A stretch of DNA of 40,411 nucleotides from positions 1-40,411 of the forward strand of contig PMTB01000268.1 of the NCBI GenBank assembly GCA_003167475.1, written 5' to 3'. Shown piece after piece: positions 19,275-27,586 of the stretch. Position 1 is the first letter of the stretch; every line of letters starts with the position of its first letter. The stretch comes from a candidate division FCPU426 bacterium (GTDB taxonomy: Bacteria > Oederibacteriota > PGYV01 > Palsa-1178). Position numbers and translations under genes: made by a program. The notes under the pieces are model-generated. The model was not told the origin of the DNA. It did no database searches and saw only the letters and a program-made list of their open reading frames with translations.

Positions 19275-19303
19275 CTGAAGAACTCGCTCCCCCGCAATGA
19301 CAA
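19275..19303. repeat. Half copy of CATTGCGAG-type dispersed repeat
   Basis: CTGAAGAACTCGCTCCCCCGCAATGAC vs CTGAAAAGCTCGCTCCTCGCAATGAC at 28858-28883. Confidence 0.6.
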
Positions 19304-19380
19304 TCATTAATGATGAAAATCGTAGATATTTGTGTTATATCATTAGTATGCGTTAAATATCAGACCCGAAGGTGGAATGA

Positions 19381-19968
19381 ATGAAAAGAATATTAATTAT
19401 CGCGGTGTTGGCCCTTGCCTTATCCGCGTCCTGCAAGAATGCCGCAAACCCTACGGGCCCTTTTGCGGCCGCCACTTTTTACAGTTTTGACTCCTCGCTT
19501 GACGGCTGGAACAGTATGGGAACAGCCAATGAAACGCTCTCCATTAATACTGACGCGGCATATATCAAGGCCGGGGCAGGGTCGGTGAAATGCACGGCCA
19601 CTCTTTCTTCAACCGGATCCAAAGCCATCATATTCTATAAAGCCTTTGGTACCAACCAGAGCCTGACAAGCCGGACAGTCACTCTCTGGGTGTACGTCCC
19701 AGTGGCTTTGTCTGCAATGAGCCCCGGATATTACATAGACCTGAATATCAAAAGGTCGAGTATGCCCAATCCCGACACAATTTACGGACCTGCCCTTAAC
19801 ACATCAGGATGGAAAAGCTGCACGTATACCATACCGGCATATTCTTCCGACGGGAACGTCACGCATGATTATTCCGACGTGACAATGATGTATTTCATCG
19901 TCGAAAATACCGGCCAAACGCCGGCCGACTGGACAGGGGATTTATACTTCGACGAGCTCAGCTGGTAA
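19381..19968 (+). CDS. Lipoprotein with jelly-roll/carbohydrate-binding-like domain
   Basis: Lipobox LALSASC; YSFDSSLDGWNSMG start and LYFDELSW end resemble the domains at 7032 and 20449. Confidence 0.6.
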   Translation: MKRILIIAVLALALSASCKNAANPTGPFAAATFYSFDSSLDGWNSMGTANETLSINTDAAYIKAGAGSVKCTATLSSTGSKAIIFYKAFGTNQSLTSRTVTLWVYVPVALSAMSPGYYIDLNIKRSSMPNPDTIYGPALNTSGWKSCTYTIPAYSSDGNVTHDYSDVTMMYFIVENTGQTPADWTGDLYFDELSW

Positions 19969-20365
19969 TAAAGTTTTCTGATGGAAATTTTATTAGGTTT
20001 GAGGAGTAAGGGCGGGCTGGTTTAAAACAACTGACATTTTTTCCTGTTTTTTCCATCGTTGGACTTCCAAAAAATATATGCAACCGTTTTTGTATAATTA
20101 TAAAACCACGGGTCGACAAATAAAATACACTTTCGTATTTTTCCTCCTCTGATTAACTCTTTAAGCAAAAACGCCTATTTTCAACTATTTTAATTTCATT
20201 TTCACGTAAAATCGAGCCAGTTTTAAAGTTAAGAAAACGTTGGTAATTATTTTGTTATTGGGCAAAAATTTGCTTTATAAACGGCGGGTTGTTATTATCA
20301 ATATAAGAAGAACGCATTGGTCTTACAGAACACTGTAACGTTATATCGTTTAAACAGTAATTAAT

Positions 20366-20381
20366 TGTGATATACGTCACA
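20366..20381. promoter_or_regulatory. CRP/FNR-family-like operator
   Basis: TGTGA-TATACG-TCACA within TTGTGATATACGTCACAA, about 70 nt upstream of the 20449 start. Confidence 0.5.
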
Positions 20382-20448
20382 AAAATACAAGTTGTTTTGA
20401 AGTTGTAAGGATCAAAGAGACTTACTTGTTTCTAAAACGGGGGCATTT

Positions 20449-22971
20449 ATGATTTTAGACGCTATCTATTCAGGCATACAGAAAAGGACATTTCCCAGGG
20501 CGATATTCGGTTGCTTATTTCTGATTCTTTTTTTTCCCGCTTTAACCCGGGCTGCCATCATTAACGGTGATTTTGAAAATGGTATGACGGGTTGGACCGT
20601 CACCACTCAATATGTCAGCGCGACCGCCCTCAGCACAAACTCAGTAGGCGATAAATTTCCATACGCGACAACCATAACCCCCGGCGTCGCCCCGTATTCC
20701 ACAAACATGACGTCCGGGGCGTTTCTTAACGATGTATATGCCGGAAATTATTCAGCCAAATTATTTTCCGGTTACGGGGAAAACGGGAGGGTCGACTGGT
20801 CGAGGATACAGCAGACCGCGGCCGTGCCGGACGGGTACTGTTACCTGGAGGTATATCTTGCAATGGTCCTGCCGGGATACCATCTTACGCAGGGCCAGCC
20901 GAACGACGACCCTTATGTGGAATTTGATGTGTTTAACAGCACTACGGGAGCCACCCTTTATAGCAAAACCTACAGGTTTGGAGACCCGGCGCTGCAGCCT
21001 TTGTTGATCGACGGCAATACAACAACCGCGTCAGGAGGGCCGTTTAAGTTCCTGCCGTGGACAAGGATATTGATAGACCTTACTGCATTCAGCGGACAGA
21101 CAATCACCATAGCCTTTACCGCCAACAAGTGCGCCCAGACCGAGCATTTTTCATACGCTTACCTTGACAATGTGAGTTTCCTTCCGTGCAACACGCCTAC
21201 TGTGACCAAAACAGTGACGCCGACCAGGACCATTACAAGGACAATAACCCCGACAAATACAATAACCCGGACCGTCACGCCGACATTTACGCCGAGCTTT
21301 ACAGTGACAGTTACGGTTACAGTTACCGTCACAAAAACTTTTACCCCGACCTTCACACCCACTTTTACCGTGACATACACGCCGACCTTCACCGTGACCA
21401 AAACCCCCACTCCCACCTTCACGCCGACCTTTACGGTGACTTTTACCAGGACAGATACCCCAACTTTGAGCCCGACCGTAAGCAAAACAATTACGCCCAC
21501 TGTCACAGCAACGCCGACGTACACGGACACCGTTACTTCCACTCCTACGTTCACGGCCACACCGACTTTTACCATGACCTTTACCCAGACCGACACGCGG
21601 ACTTTTACGCCCACATTTACGGCCACGCCGACGTTCACCATGACCTTCACGCTGACCGATACGCCCACATCCACGCCCACATTCACCTGTACTAGTACAA
21701 TGACCGCCACCCCGACTCAGACCCCCACGTCTACTTTTACAATGACATTCACGGATACATACACATGCACGGACACAAAAACAAATACTCCGACTTTTAC
21801 GTCAACTCCGACCTTTACGGAGACGTTTACATTCACAAACACGCCAACATTCACGGCCACTTATACATCCACATTCACAAGCACCGCGACGCCGAGTTTC
21901 ACCCCCACATTTACGCAGACCTCAACCGCGACAATAACGCGCACGGTTACGGACACAAATACCCCGCCGCCGTCGCCCACTATCACGCCTACGCCGCTTA
22001 AAGGCGGATATCTGATCACTATAAAGGTTTACAATGAAGCCGGCGAAGTGGTCCGCACGATAGCCGTACTGCCGTCATATGACCCCATTACAAACATCAT
22101 TACAAGCATAAACGGGGACACGGGCGCTACGGCAATCGGCTACGGCGGGATAATGAACATATTACTGCCCGGTGTGGGATTGAACGGGTCGGACGTGAAT
22201 ATTACATGGGACGCGAAAACAGACGGCGGGCAGTACGCGGCATCAGGGTCCTACTCGATCAGGGTCGAGCAGGTTGACACGTATAACCGCGAAAAAGATA
22301 CGATTATCCAGGTCACGGTGATAAGAAATGAAACATACATACAAATGAACGTTTATAACAGCGCGGGCGAGCTGGTAAGGCAGGTCACAAATTATGACTT
22401 TGTCATGCCCCCTGATTTTACGCCCGGTCCCGGGGTCGGCGTGAATATGGATATTCCGCCCCTGGTAATTTCCAACAAAGGTGACCCGTCCACGGTGCAG
22501 ATAAGGTTCGGGTCCGCGACCGAAGACTTCATGCTATGGGACGGGAAGAACAATTTCGGTCAAGCGGTCTCAAGCGGTGTGTATGAGGTAAAAATCGTTA
22601 TTAAAACCGAATCATTGCTGATAACCGTCGCCACGGACAGCGTGACCGTTTTAAAAGAGGACAGTGTGATATTAAGCAACCTGAAGGCCGTGCCGAGCCC
22701 GTATGACGGCACCGGGCCGGGCATAGAACTTCGTTGGGATTCCGGGTTGACAGGCGAAGTTACCGTAAATATTTATAATTTAAACGGCGAGGTTGTGCGC
22801 GTAATGCACGAGAAACTTGAAAGCACGAGTGCCATGTGGGATATCAGGACCTCCAGCGGCAATCTTGTATCAAATGGTATATATATAGCAGTGCTGCAGG
22901 GAATTTCGTACGACGGAAACAGGGGAACCAGGAAGTTGAAAATAGCGGTTAACAGGAGGACAGGGCTGTAG
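20449..22971 (+). CDS. Threonine-rich stalk surface protein with N-terminal jelly-roll-like domain and three FlgD-like C-terminal repeats
   Basis: [14 protein letters not shown]...[10 protein letters not shown], then ~270 aa of alternating Thr, then three VYNxxGEvVR ... WDgk..G....sGxY repeats. Confidence 0.85.
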   Translation: MILDAIYSGIQKRTFPRAIFGCLFLILFFPALTRAAIINGDFENGMTGWTVTTQYVSATALSTNSVGDKFPYATTITPGVAPYSTNMTSGAFLNDVYAGNYSAKLFSGYGENGRVDWSRIQQTAAVPDGYCYLEVYLAMVLPGYHLTQGQPNDDPYVEFDVFNSTTGATLYSKTYRFGDPALQPLLIDGNTTTASGGPFKFLPWTRILIDLTAFSGQTITIAFTANKCAQTEHFSYAYLDNVSFLPCNTPTVTKTVTPTRTITRTITPTNTITRTVTPTFTPSFTVTVTVTVTVTKTFTPTFTPTFTVTYTPTFTVTKTPTPTFTPTFTVTFTRTDTPTLSPTVSKTITPTVTATPTYTDTVTSTPTFTATPTFTMTFTQTDTRTFTPTFTATPTFTMTFTLTDTPTSTPTFTCTSTMTATPTQTPTSTFTMTFTDTYTCTDTKTNTPTFTSTPTFTETFTFTNTPTFTATYTSTFTSTATPSFTPTFTQTSTATITRTVTDTNTPPPSPTITPTPLKGGYLITIKVYNEAGEVVRTIAVLPSYDPITNIITSINGDTGATAIGYGGIMNILLPGVGLNGSDVNITWDAKTDGGQYAASGSYSIRVEQVDTYNREKDTIIQVTVIRNETYIQMNVYNSAGELVRQVTNYDFVMPPDFTPGPGVGVNMDIPPLVISNKGDPSTVQIRFGSATEDFMLWDGKNNFGQAVSSGVYEVKIVIKTESLLITVATDSVTVLKEDSVILSNLKAVPSPYDGTGPGIELRWDSGLTGEVTVNIYNLNGEVVRVMHEKLESTSAMWDIRTSSGNLVSNGIYIAVLQGISYDGNRGTRKLKIAVNRRTGL

Positions 22972-23106
22972 AATAATGGCCGGCCGCTGATTCTTAAGAA
23001 AGCCGGGCAAAAGTATTTAAGGCGCCGCAAAGGGCGCTTTCATAAACATCCTTATTTCTAAGGCGGAAAAAAGCAAAAAAACATGCGATATTTAATTAAA
23101 ATATTA

Positions 23107-23134
23107 TTGACATAACGGATAAAAAGTGTAAAAT
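23107..23134 (+). promoter_or_regulatory. Sigma70-like promoter
   Basis: TTGACA (23107-23112), 16-nt spacer, TAAAAT (23129-23134). Confidence 0.55.
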
Positions 23135-23140
23135 ATAGCC

Positions 23141-23240
23141 TTGCTGTCTTGATACAGCTGTAGAATCATGGAAGTTAAGGTAATCCCTTGTTTTCCTGAT
23201 TTAAAAGCAAACAAAACAAGCAGATTTTTATTTTTTTTTG
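23141..23240 (+). ncRNA. Candidate small RNA/leader transcript
   Basis: Downstream of the TTGACA/TAAAAT promoter; GCTGT-cttgat-ACAGC hairpin, CTTGTTTT...AAAACAAG stem, then TTTTTATTTTTTTTT. Confidence 0.3.
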
Positions 23241-23357
23241 TGTTCTTTAAAAACAAAGCAGTTGTGTCGGCGACAGTAGGCCGGTATCGGCCTTCCGATA
23301 GGCTGAGTGGAATGACTGATGATAAGGTGTTCGCCTTAAGGCGAATACAGGCAGCCA

Positions 23358-23400
23358 AGCTCAGTTACACGTTGCCCTTTGGGCAACGTGTAACTGAGCT
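23358..23400. repeat. Perfect 20-bp inverted repeat hairpin
   Basis: AGCTCAGTTACACGTTGCCC-TTT-GGGCAACGTGTAACTGAGCT. Confidence 0.9.
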
Positions 23401-23429
23401 CCTTAGCTTGTAAATTATGCTGGGCGAGT

Positions 23430-23458
23430 TTAACAGAGACAGTTGGATAGAATATAAA
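23430..23458 (+). promoter_or_regulatory. Promoter of tRNA-Lys
   Basis: TTAACA (23430-23435), 17-nt spacer, TATAAA (23453-23458), ending 10 nt before the tRNA. Confidence 0.6.
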
Positions 23459-23468
23459 ATAATTAGGT

Positions 23469-23544
23469 GGGCCGGTAGCTCAGTTGGTAGAGCACCGCCC
23501 TTTTAAGGCGGGCGTCGCGAGTTCGACTCTCGCCCGGCTCACCA
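23469..23544 (+). tRNA. tRNA-Lys (anticodon UUU), CCA encoded
   Basis: GGGCCGG acceptor pairs with CCGGCTC; D arm GCTCAGTTGGTAGAGC; anticodon stem CCGCC-CTTTTAA-GGCGG; T arm GTTCGACTC; ACCA end. Confidence 0.95.
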
Positions 23545-23545
23545 G

Positions 23546-23571
23546 AAATTTTCGCTCAAGCGAAAATTTGG
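23546..23571. terminator. Hairpin just after tRNA-Lys (processing signal or terminator)
   Basis: AAATTTTCGCT-CA-AGCGAAAATTT stem; no long U tract follows. Confidence 0.4.
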
Positions 23572-23745
23572 AGCAAGTGAGCAGATTGACACGCCTTCGT
23601 TAATACTTTGGCGTGCGAGCCAGTTGAGCAGGTTGACAAACAAGGCTTTTGCGAACCTGCGGTCAAACTGCTCAATCTGTTTAATCTGCTCAGGTTCAGG
23701 TTTGTTTGAAAACAGAAGACGGAACATACATAAGGAGGCTTTACA
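23572..23745 (+). promoter_or_regulatory. Structured rplU (L21) leader
   Basis: TGAGCAGATT(23577)/AATCTGCTCA(23683) and TTGAGCAGGTTGAC(23624)/GTCAAACTGCTCAA(23662) can pair, as can alternative combinations; ACGCC..GGCGT inner hairpin; AAGGAGG before ATG. Confidence 0.5.
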
Positions 23746-24057
23746 ATGTACGCAGTGGTTGAGATCGGCGGGAAGCAGTACAAGATGGCTGAAGGCCAGG
23801 TGGTAAAAGTCGAACAGATTATCGGAGTTGGCAAAGAAGTCACTTTTGACAGTGTTCTTTTAATAGCCACAGAAGGCGAGATCAAGGTTGGCAAGCCCAA
23901 ACTTGAGAACGTTAAGATAGTTTGCCAGGTTTTGGACGCGGAAGTGAAAGGCGAAAAGTTCATGGTTTTCAAATGGAGGCGCAGGAAGAACTCCAAGAAA
24001 CGCATGGGCCACAGGAGAAAATTCACGGTGCTCAAGGTAAAATCAATACAACTGTAG
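23746..24057 (+). CDS. rplU: 50S ribosomal protein L21
   Basis: MYAVVEIGGKQYKMAEGQVVKVEQI...KWRRRKNSKKRMGHRRKFTVLKV. Confidence 0.97.
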   Translation: MYAVVEIGGKQYKMAEGQVVKVEQIIGVGKEVTFDSVLLIATEGEIKVGKPKLENVKIVCQVLDAEVKGEKFMVFKWRRRKNSKKRMGHRRKFTVLKVKSIQL

Positions 24058-24104
24058 AAATAACAGTTTAAATTTAAAAATCAGGTTAGGATGGTGAAGC
24101 TCAA

Positions 24105-24368
24105 ATGGCACACACGAAGGCACAGGGCAGTTCAAGGAACGGAAGGGATTCAGCCGGCCAGAGGCTCGGCGTTAAGGCATACGGAGAGAACCTCGTCACA
24201 GCTGGTTCCATTATTGTAAGGCAGCGCGGAACGAAGATCAAAGCGCACCTCAATGTAGGCATGGGCAAGGACCACACCCTTTTCGCGAAGGTAAACGGCA
24301 TTGTGAAATTCGAAAAGACAGGAAAAGGCAAGTTTGTGAGCGTAATACCGGTAGCCGCGGCACAGTAA
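24105..24368 (+). CDS. rpmA: 50S ribosomal protein L27
   Basis: [28 protein letters not shown]...[29 protein letters not shown]. Confidence 0.97.
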   Translation: MAHTKAQGSSRNGRDSAGQRLGVKAYGENLVTAGSIIVRQRGTKIKAHLNVGMGKDHTLFAKVNGIVKFEKTGKGKFVSVIPVAAAQ

Positions 24369-24390
24369 ATTCACAGTTTATATTATTATA

Positions 24391-24418
24391 AGCGGGCCTT
24401 ATGGCCCGCTTTTTTTTT
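24391..24418 (+). terminator. Rho-independent terminator after rpmA
   Basis: AGCGGGCC-TTAT-GGCCCGCT-TTTTTTTT. Confidence 0.95.
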
Positions 24419-24497
24419 GCCGCTTTTCCCCGGATTAAATATGCTATAATTGTGATGGTTGCTTTGTTTTAAAAAACATCCCGCGAGAAGGTGTAAG

Positions 24498-26171
24498 TTG
24501 AGCTTAAAAGAAAAAATTCCGGGTTTTTACGCGGCCGCGGTATATATATGGAACAGCACCGTGAAGGCATTTTTTAACATAAAAAATTTTCATGTCTTCC
24601 TTTTTTCCGCGTATCCTGTGCTTTTTCTCTATGAAAATAACTGGAAATACCTCGGTTTTAATGAGATTATATTTCCGCTGTGCCTTGTCATGGCCGGCGC
24701 TTTCGCGCTTTTCTGCCTGGTAAACCTCATTGTCCGCGACGGGCTAAAAACCTCGGCAATGGTCTCTCTTTTTCTGGTGGTGTTCTTTTCCTACGGACAT
24801 GTTTATTCGTTGTATATGGACCACTTCCACGGGCATACCGGGCACGGCCCCCTGCTTACTTTTACCGTCCTGTTTTACCTGGCCCTTATCCTGCCGGTTT
24901 TTTTATATCCAAAGTTCAGGGACGTTTTTGTAAGGTATCTGGGTGTATTGTCGGTGCTGCTCATAACGGTCACCATATTACGGTTTACCGGAACGGGCAT
25001 ACATAATTTTAAGGAGTATCTGTCCAATCCCAACGCCAATGCCTTTGCCAACGCCTATAAAAACACCGCCAGTCCGGCGGTGCCTTTTGACGTAAAAGAT
25101 CACAGTGACGACCCCGACATATATTACATAATCCTCGATTCGTATTCCAACTCGCGCGCACTTAAGGAATATTACCGGTTTGACAACGGCGCTTTTATTT
25201 CCTGGCTGAGAAAAGCCGGGTTTGTACTGCCTAAAAATCCATGGACCAATTATTGCCAGACAGCGCTGTCCCTGGGCTCCTCGCTTAATATGGATTATCT
25301 GTTTAACCTGACAAAGGTACCGGACGAAAAGACCAATGATGACAGGTCATACATGTCCAAACTCATAGAGAACAGCGCCGTAAGCAGGTACCTGAAATCC
25401 ATCGGATATACCACGGTCAAGTTCTTATACGGCTATGACATCACGGATGCCTTTAAGGCGGATGTGATAATAAGTTCCGCGGGCGATTACTTTATTCATG
25501 AGTTTGAGAACGAACTCGCCAACACAACCCTGCTTATAAGCTTTAAGATTTTTATGGAAAGCCAGGGTGAGATCGCCGCCAAATCGCGCAGGGTAATGAC
25601 CATGCTTGAGGGGCTGCCTATGGTGGCCACAAAGATCAAATCGCCAAAATTTGTTTTTGTGCACATACTTGTCCCGCACCCGCCTTTTGTTTTTGACAAG
25701 GACGGGATGACCGATAAATACATCAACGCGACCGAGTCGCCCGGGGATGAGCCGAGTTCGGAGCTGACACGCGTTTATAAGGAAGGCTACATAGGGCAGA
25801 TTGAATTCATAAACAATCGTATAGAGCAGGTTATCCAACAGCTGATCCAGAATTCATCAAGGCCGCCGGTAATAATACTTCAGGCCGATCATGGCTCCGG
25901 AATGACTTTTTTTCGCCAGCTGAAAAACACGAATATCTACGACAGATTCTCGATCTTAAACGCATATTACCTGCCGCTCGGGGGAAGTTCGGTTATTTAT
26001 AACGGCATAACTCCGGTTAACTCTTTCAGGATGATATTGAATTACTATTTTGGGACCAACTACAGCAGGCTGCCGGAAAGGAGTTTCTTCTCGGCATTTT
26101 TCAGTCCATATAATTTTACAGAAATAACCGACAGCCTGAAAAAACACAATATTGATGGTCCGGCCCGTTAA
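24498..26171 (+). CDS. Membrane-anchored sulfatase/LTA-synthase-like protein
   Basis: Several N-terminal TM segments, then DPDIYYIILDSYSN, TNYCQTALSLGSSLNMDY, FVHILVPHPPFVF, IILQADHGSGM. TTG at 24498 follows GAGAAGGTG; track start is 24459. Confidence 0.75.
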   Translation: MSLKEKIPGFYAAAVYIWNSTVKAFFNIKNFHVFLFSAYPVLFLYENNWKYLGFNEIIFPLCLVMAGAFALFCLVNLIVRDGLKTSAMVSLFLVVFFSYGHVYSLYMDHFHGHTGHGPLLTFTVLFYLALILPVFLYPKFRDVFVRYLGVLSVLLITVTILRFTGTGIHNFKEYLSNPNANAFANAYKNTASPAVPFDVKDHSDDPDIYYIILDSYSNSRALKEYYRFDNGAFISWLRKAGFVLPKNPWTNYCQTALSLGSSLNMDYLFNLTKVPDEKTNDDRSYMSKLIENSAVSRYLKSIGYTTVKFLYGYDITDAFKADVIISSAGDYFIHEFENELANTTLLISFKIFMESQGEIAAKSRRVMTMLEGLPMVATKIKSPKFVFVHILVPHPPFVFDKDGMTDKYINATESPGDEPSSELTRVYKEGYIGQIEFINNRIEQVIQQLIQNSSRPPVIILQADHGSGMTFFRQLKNTNIYDRFSILNAYYLPLGGSSVIYNGITPVNSFRMILNYYFGTNYSRLPERSFFSAFFSPYNFTEITDSLKKHNIDGPAR

Positions 26172-26246
26172 AGGCTGCGGTAAAAACAATCGAAATCCCC
26201 GTTGTTTTATGTGGTATAATGTCTAAAATTCAAAGCGGAGAATAAA

Positions 26247-27500
26247 ATGTTCATAGATCACTCAAAGATAAAAGTCATATCAGGCAAGGGCGGGGACGGG
26301 GCCAATACTTTCCGGCACGAAAAATTCACCCCCAAGGGCGGTCCTGACGGCGGGGACGGCGGAAGGGGCGGGCATATCATATTTGAATCCGACAGGAACA
26401 TGACCACCCTTATTGATTTCCATAATAACAAACAGTTTAAAGCCAAAGAAGGCGGCAAGGGATTCGGGTCAAAAATGCACGGCAGGAACGCGGAAGATAT
26501 TACCCTGAGAGTGCCGCTGGGGACCATGATAAAGGATACCAGGACCGGGCTGCTGATCAAGGACATGACTACGGACAAGGAAACATTTATAGTGGCAAAA
26601 GGCGGCCGGGGCGGCAGGGGTAACTGGCATTTCAGAACATCCACAAGACAGGCGCCGACATTCTATGAAAAAGGCGAGCCTGTTGAGGAAAAGGAAATAA
26701 CCCTTGAGCTTAAGATCATGGCGGACGTCGGGATCATCGGGATGGCGAACGCGGGCAAGTCGACTTTATTGTCAAAGATATCGAACGCGCACCCGAAGAT
26801 AGCCGACTATCCTTTCACTACGCTCTCCCCGGTGCTCGGAATAGTAAAATACGGGGATGTGGACTCTTTCGTGGTAGCCGACATTCCCGGCCTTATAGAG
26901 GGAGCTTCCCACGGCAAGGGCCTCGGGTTTGATTTTTTAAGGCATATCGAAAGGACGAGGCTTTACATACACGTGGTGGACCCGACCCAGGGCAACGCGT
27001 ACAGGAATTATATAATGATCAACAAGGAATTGAAAGCATACGATAAAAAACTTATAAAAAGGCCGCAGATAGTCGTGGTCAATAAGACGGAACTGCTCAG
27101 CCCAAAGGAAATAAAGCAGATCAAGGCTGATTTTAAGAAAAAGAAGATAGAGATCGACATGATATCGGCCAAAAATAATGTGGGGCTGGACAAAGTGCTG
27201 CATAAAGTCTACAAATTGTTCAAAAAACTCGAGCCTTTGCCGGAGGAAATGCCGCAGGCCATACCCGAAGTGCAGGACAAATTATGGCTTGAAAAAGAGG
27301 ACGAGGGAGTTTATATTTTAAGGAGCGTCAAGGTTGAGCGTTTTGTCTCCATGCTGGATTTTAAATCCGACGAGACGCTGCTGGTCTTCAGGAAATACCT
27401 GGAAAAAGAGGGCCTGAATGATTTCTTCAGGCATAACGGAGTGGAACCCGGGGACGCGATAATCATCGGGGATAAGGAATTTGTATACGAGGAAGGATAG
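26247..27500 (+). CDS. obgE: GTPase ObgE/CgtA
   Basis: MFIDHSKIKVISGKGGDGANTFRHEKFTPKGGPDGGDGGRGG; G1 GMANAGKST, DIPGLIEGA, NKTE. Confidence 0.96.
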   Translation: MFIDHSKIKVISGKGGDGANTFRHEKFTPKGGPDGGDGGRGGHIIFESDRNMTTLIDFHNNKQFKAKEGGKGFGSKMHGRNAEDITLRVPLGTMIKDTRTGLLIKDMTTDKETFIVAKGGRGGRGNWHFRTSTRQAPTFYEKGEPVEEKEITLELKIMADVGIIGMANAGKSTLLSKISNAHPKIADYPFTTLSPVLGIVKYGDVDSFVVADIPGLIEGASHGKGLGFDFLRHIERTRLYIHVVDPTQGNAYRNYIMINKELKAYDKKLIKRPQIVVVNKTELLSPKEIKQIKADFKKKKIEIDMISAKNNVGLDKVLHKVYKLFKKLEPLPEEMPQAIPEVQDKLWLEKEDEGVYILRSVKVERFVSMLDFKSDETLLVFRKYLEKEGLNDFFRHNGVEPGDAIIIGDKEFVYEEG

Positions 27501-27540
27501 TTTTTAAGAATAATCGGTAATTACAAATTTGAAACGCGGC

Positions 27541-27571
27541 GTAGGGAACGCATATATGCGTTCCGCCGGGG
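27541..27571 (+). repeat. GTAG-palindrome element
   Basis: GTAGGGAACGCATATATGCGTTCCGCC; GGAACGCAT-AT-ATGCGTTCC. Confidence 0.6.
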
Positions 27572-27586
27572 CAAACGGAGCGTCTT

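Noticed and set aside
21190-22000. Thr stalk DNA as CRISPR or microsatellite
   Set aside because: No constant repeat/spacer structure; it is in-frame coding sequence with mixed Thr codons.
21186-22001. Plus-strand alternate-frame His/Asp/Tyr-rich ORFs (21186-21695, 21765-22001, 15103-15555)
   Set aside because: Out-of-frame readings of the Thr-rich stalks; composition is a by-product of ACN-NNN periodicity.
23168-23413. 81-aa ORF upstream of tRNA-Lys
   Set aside because: Runs through perfect palindromes including the 20-bp hairpin; no SD and no protein-like composition.
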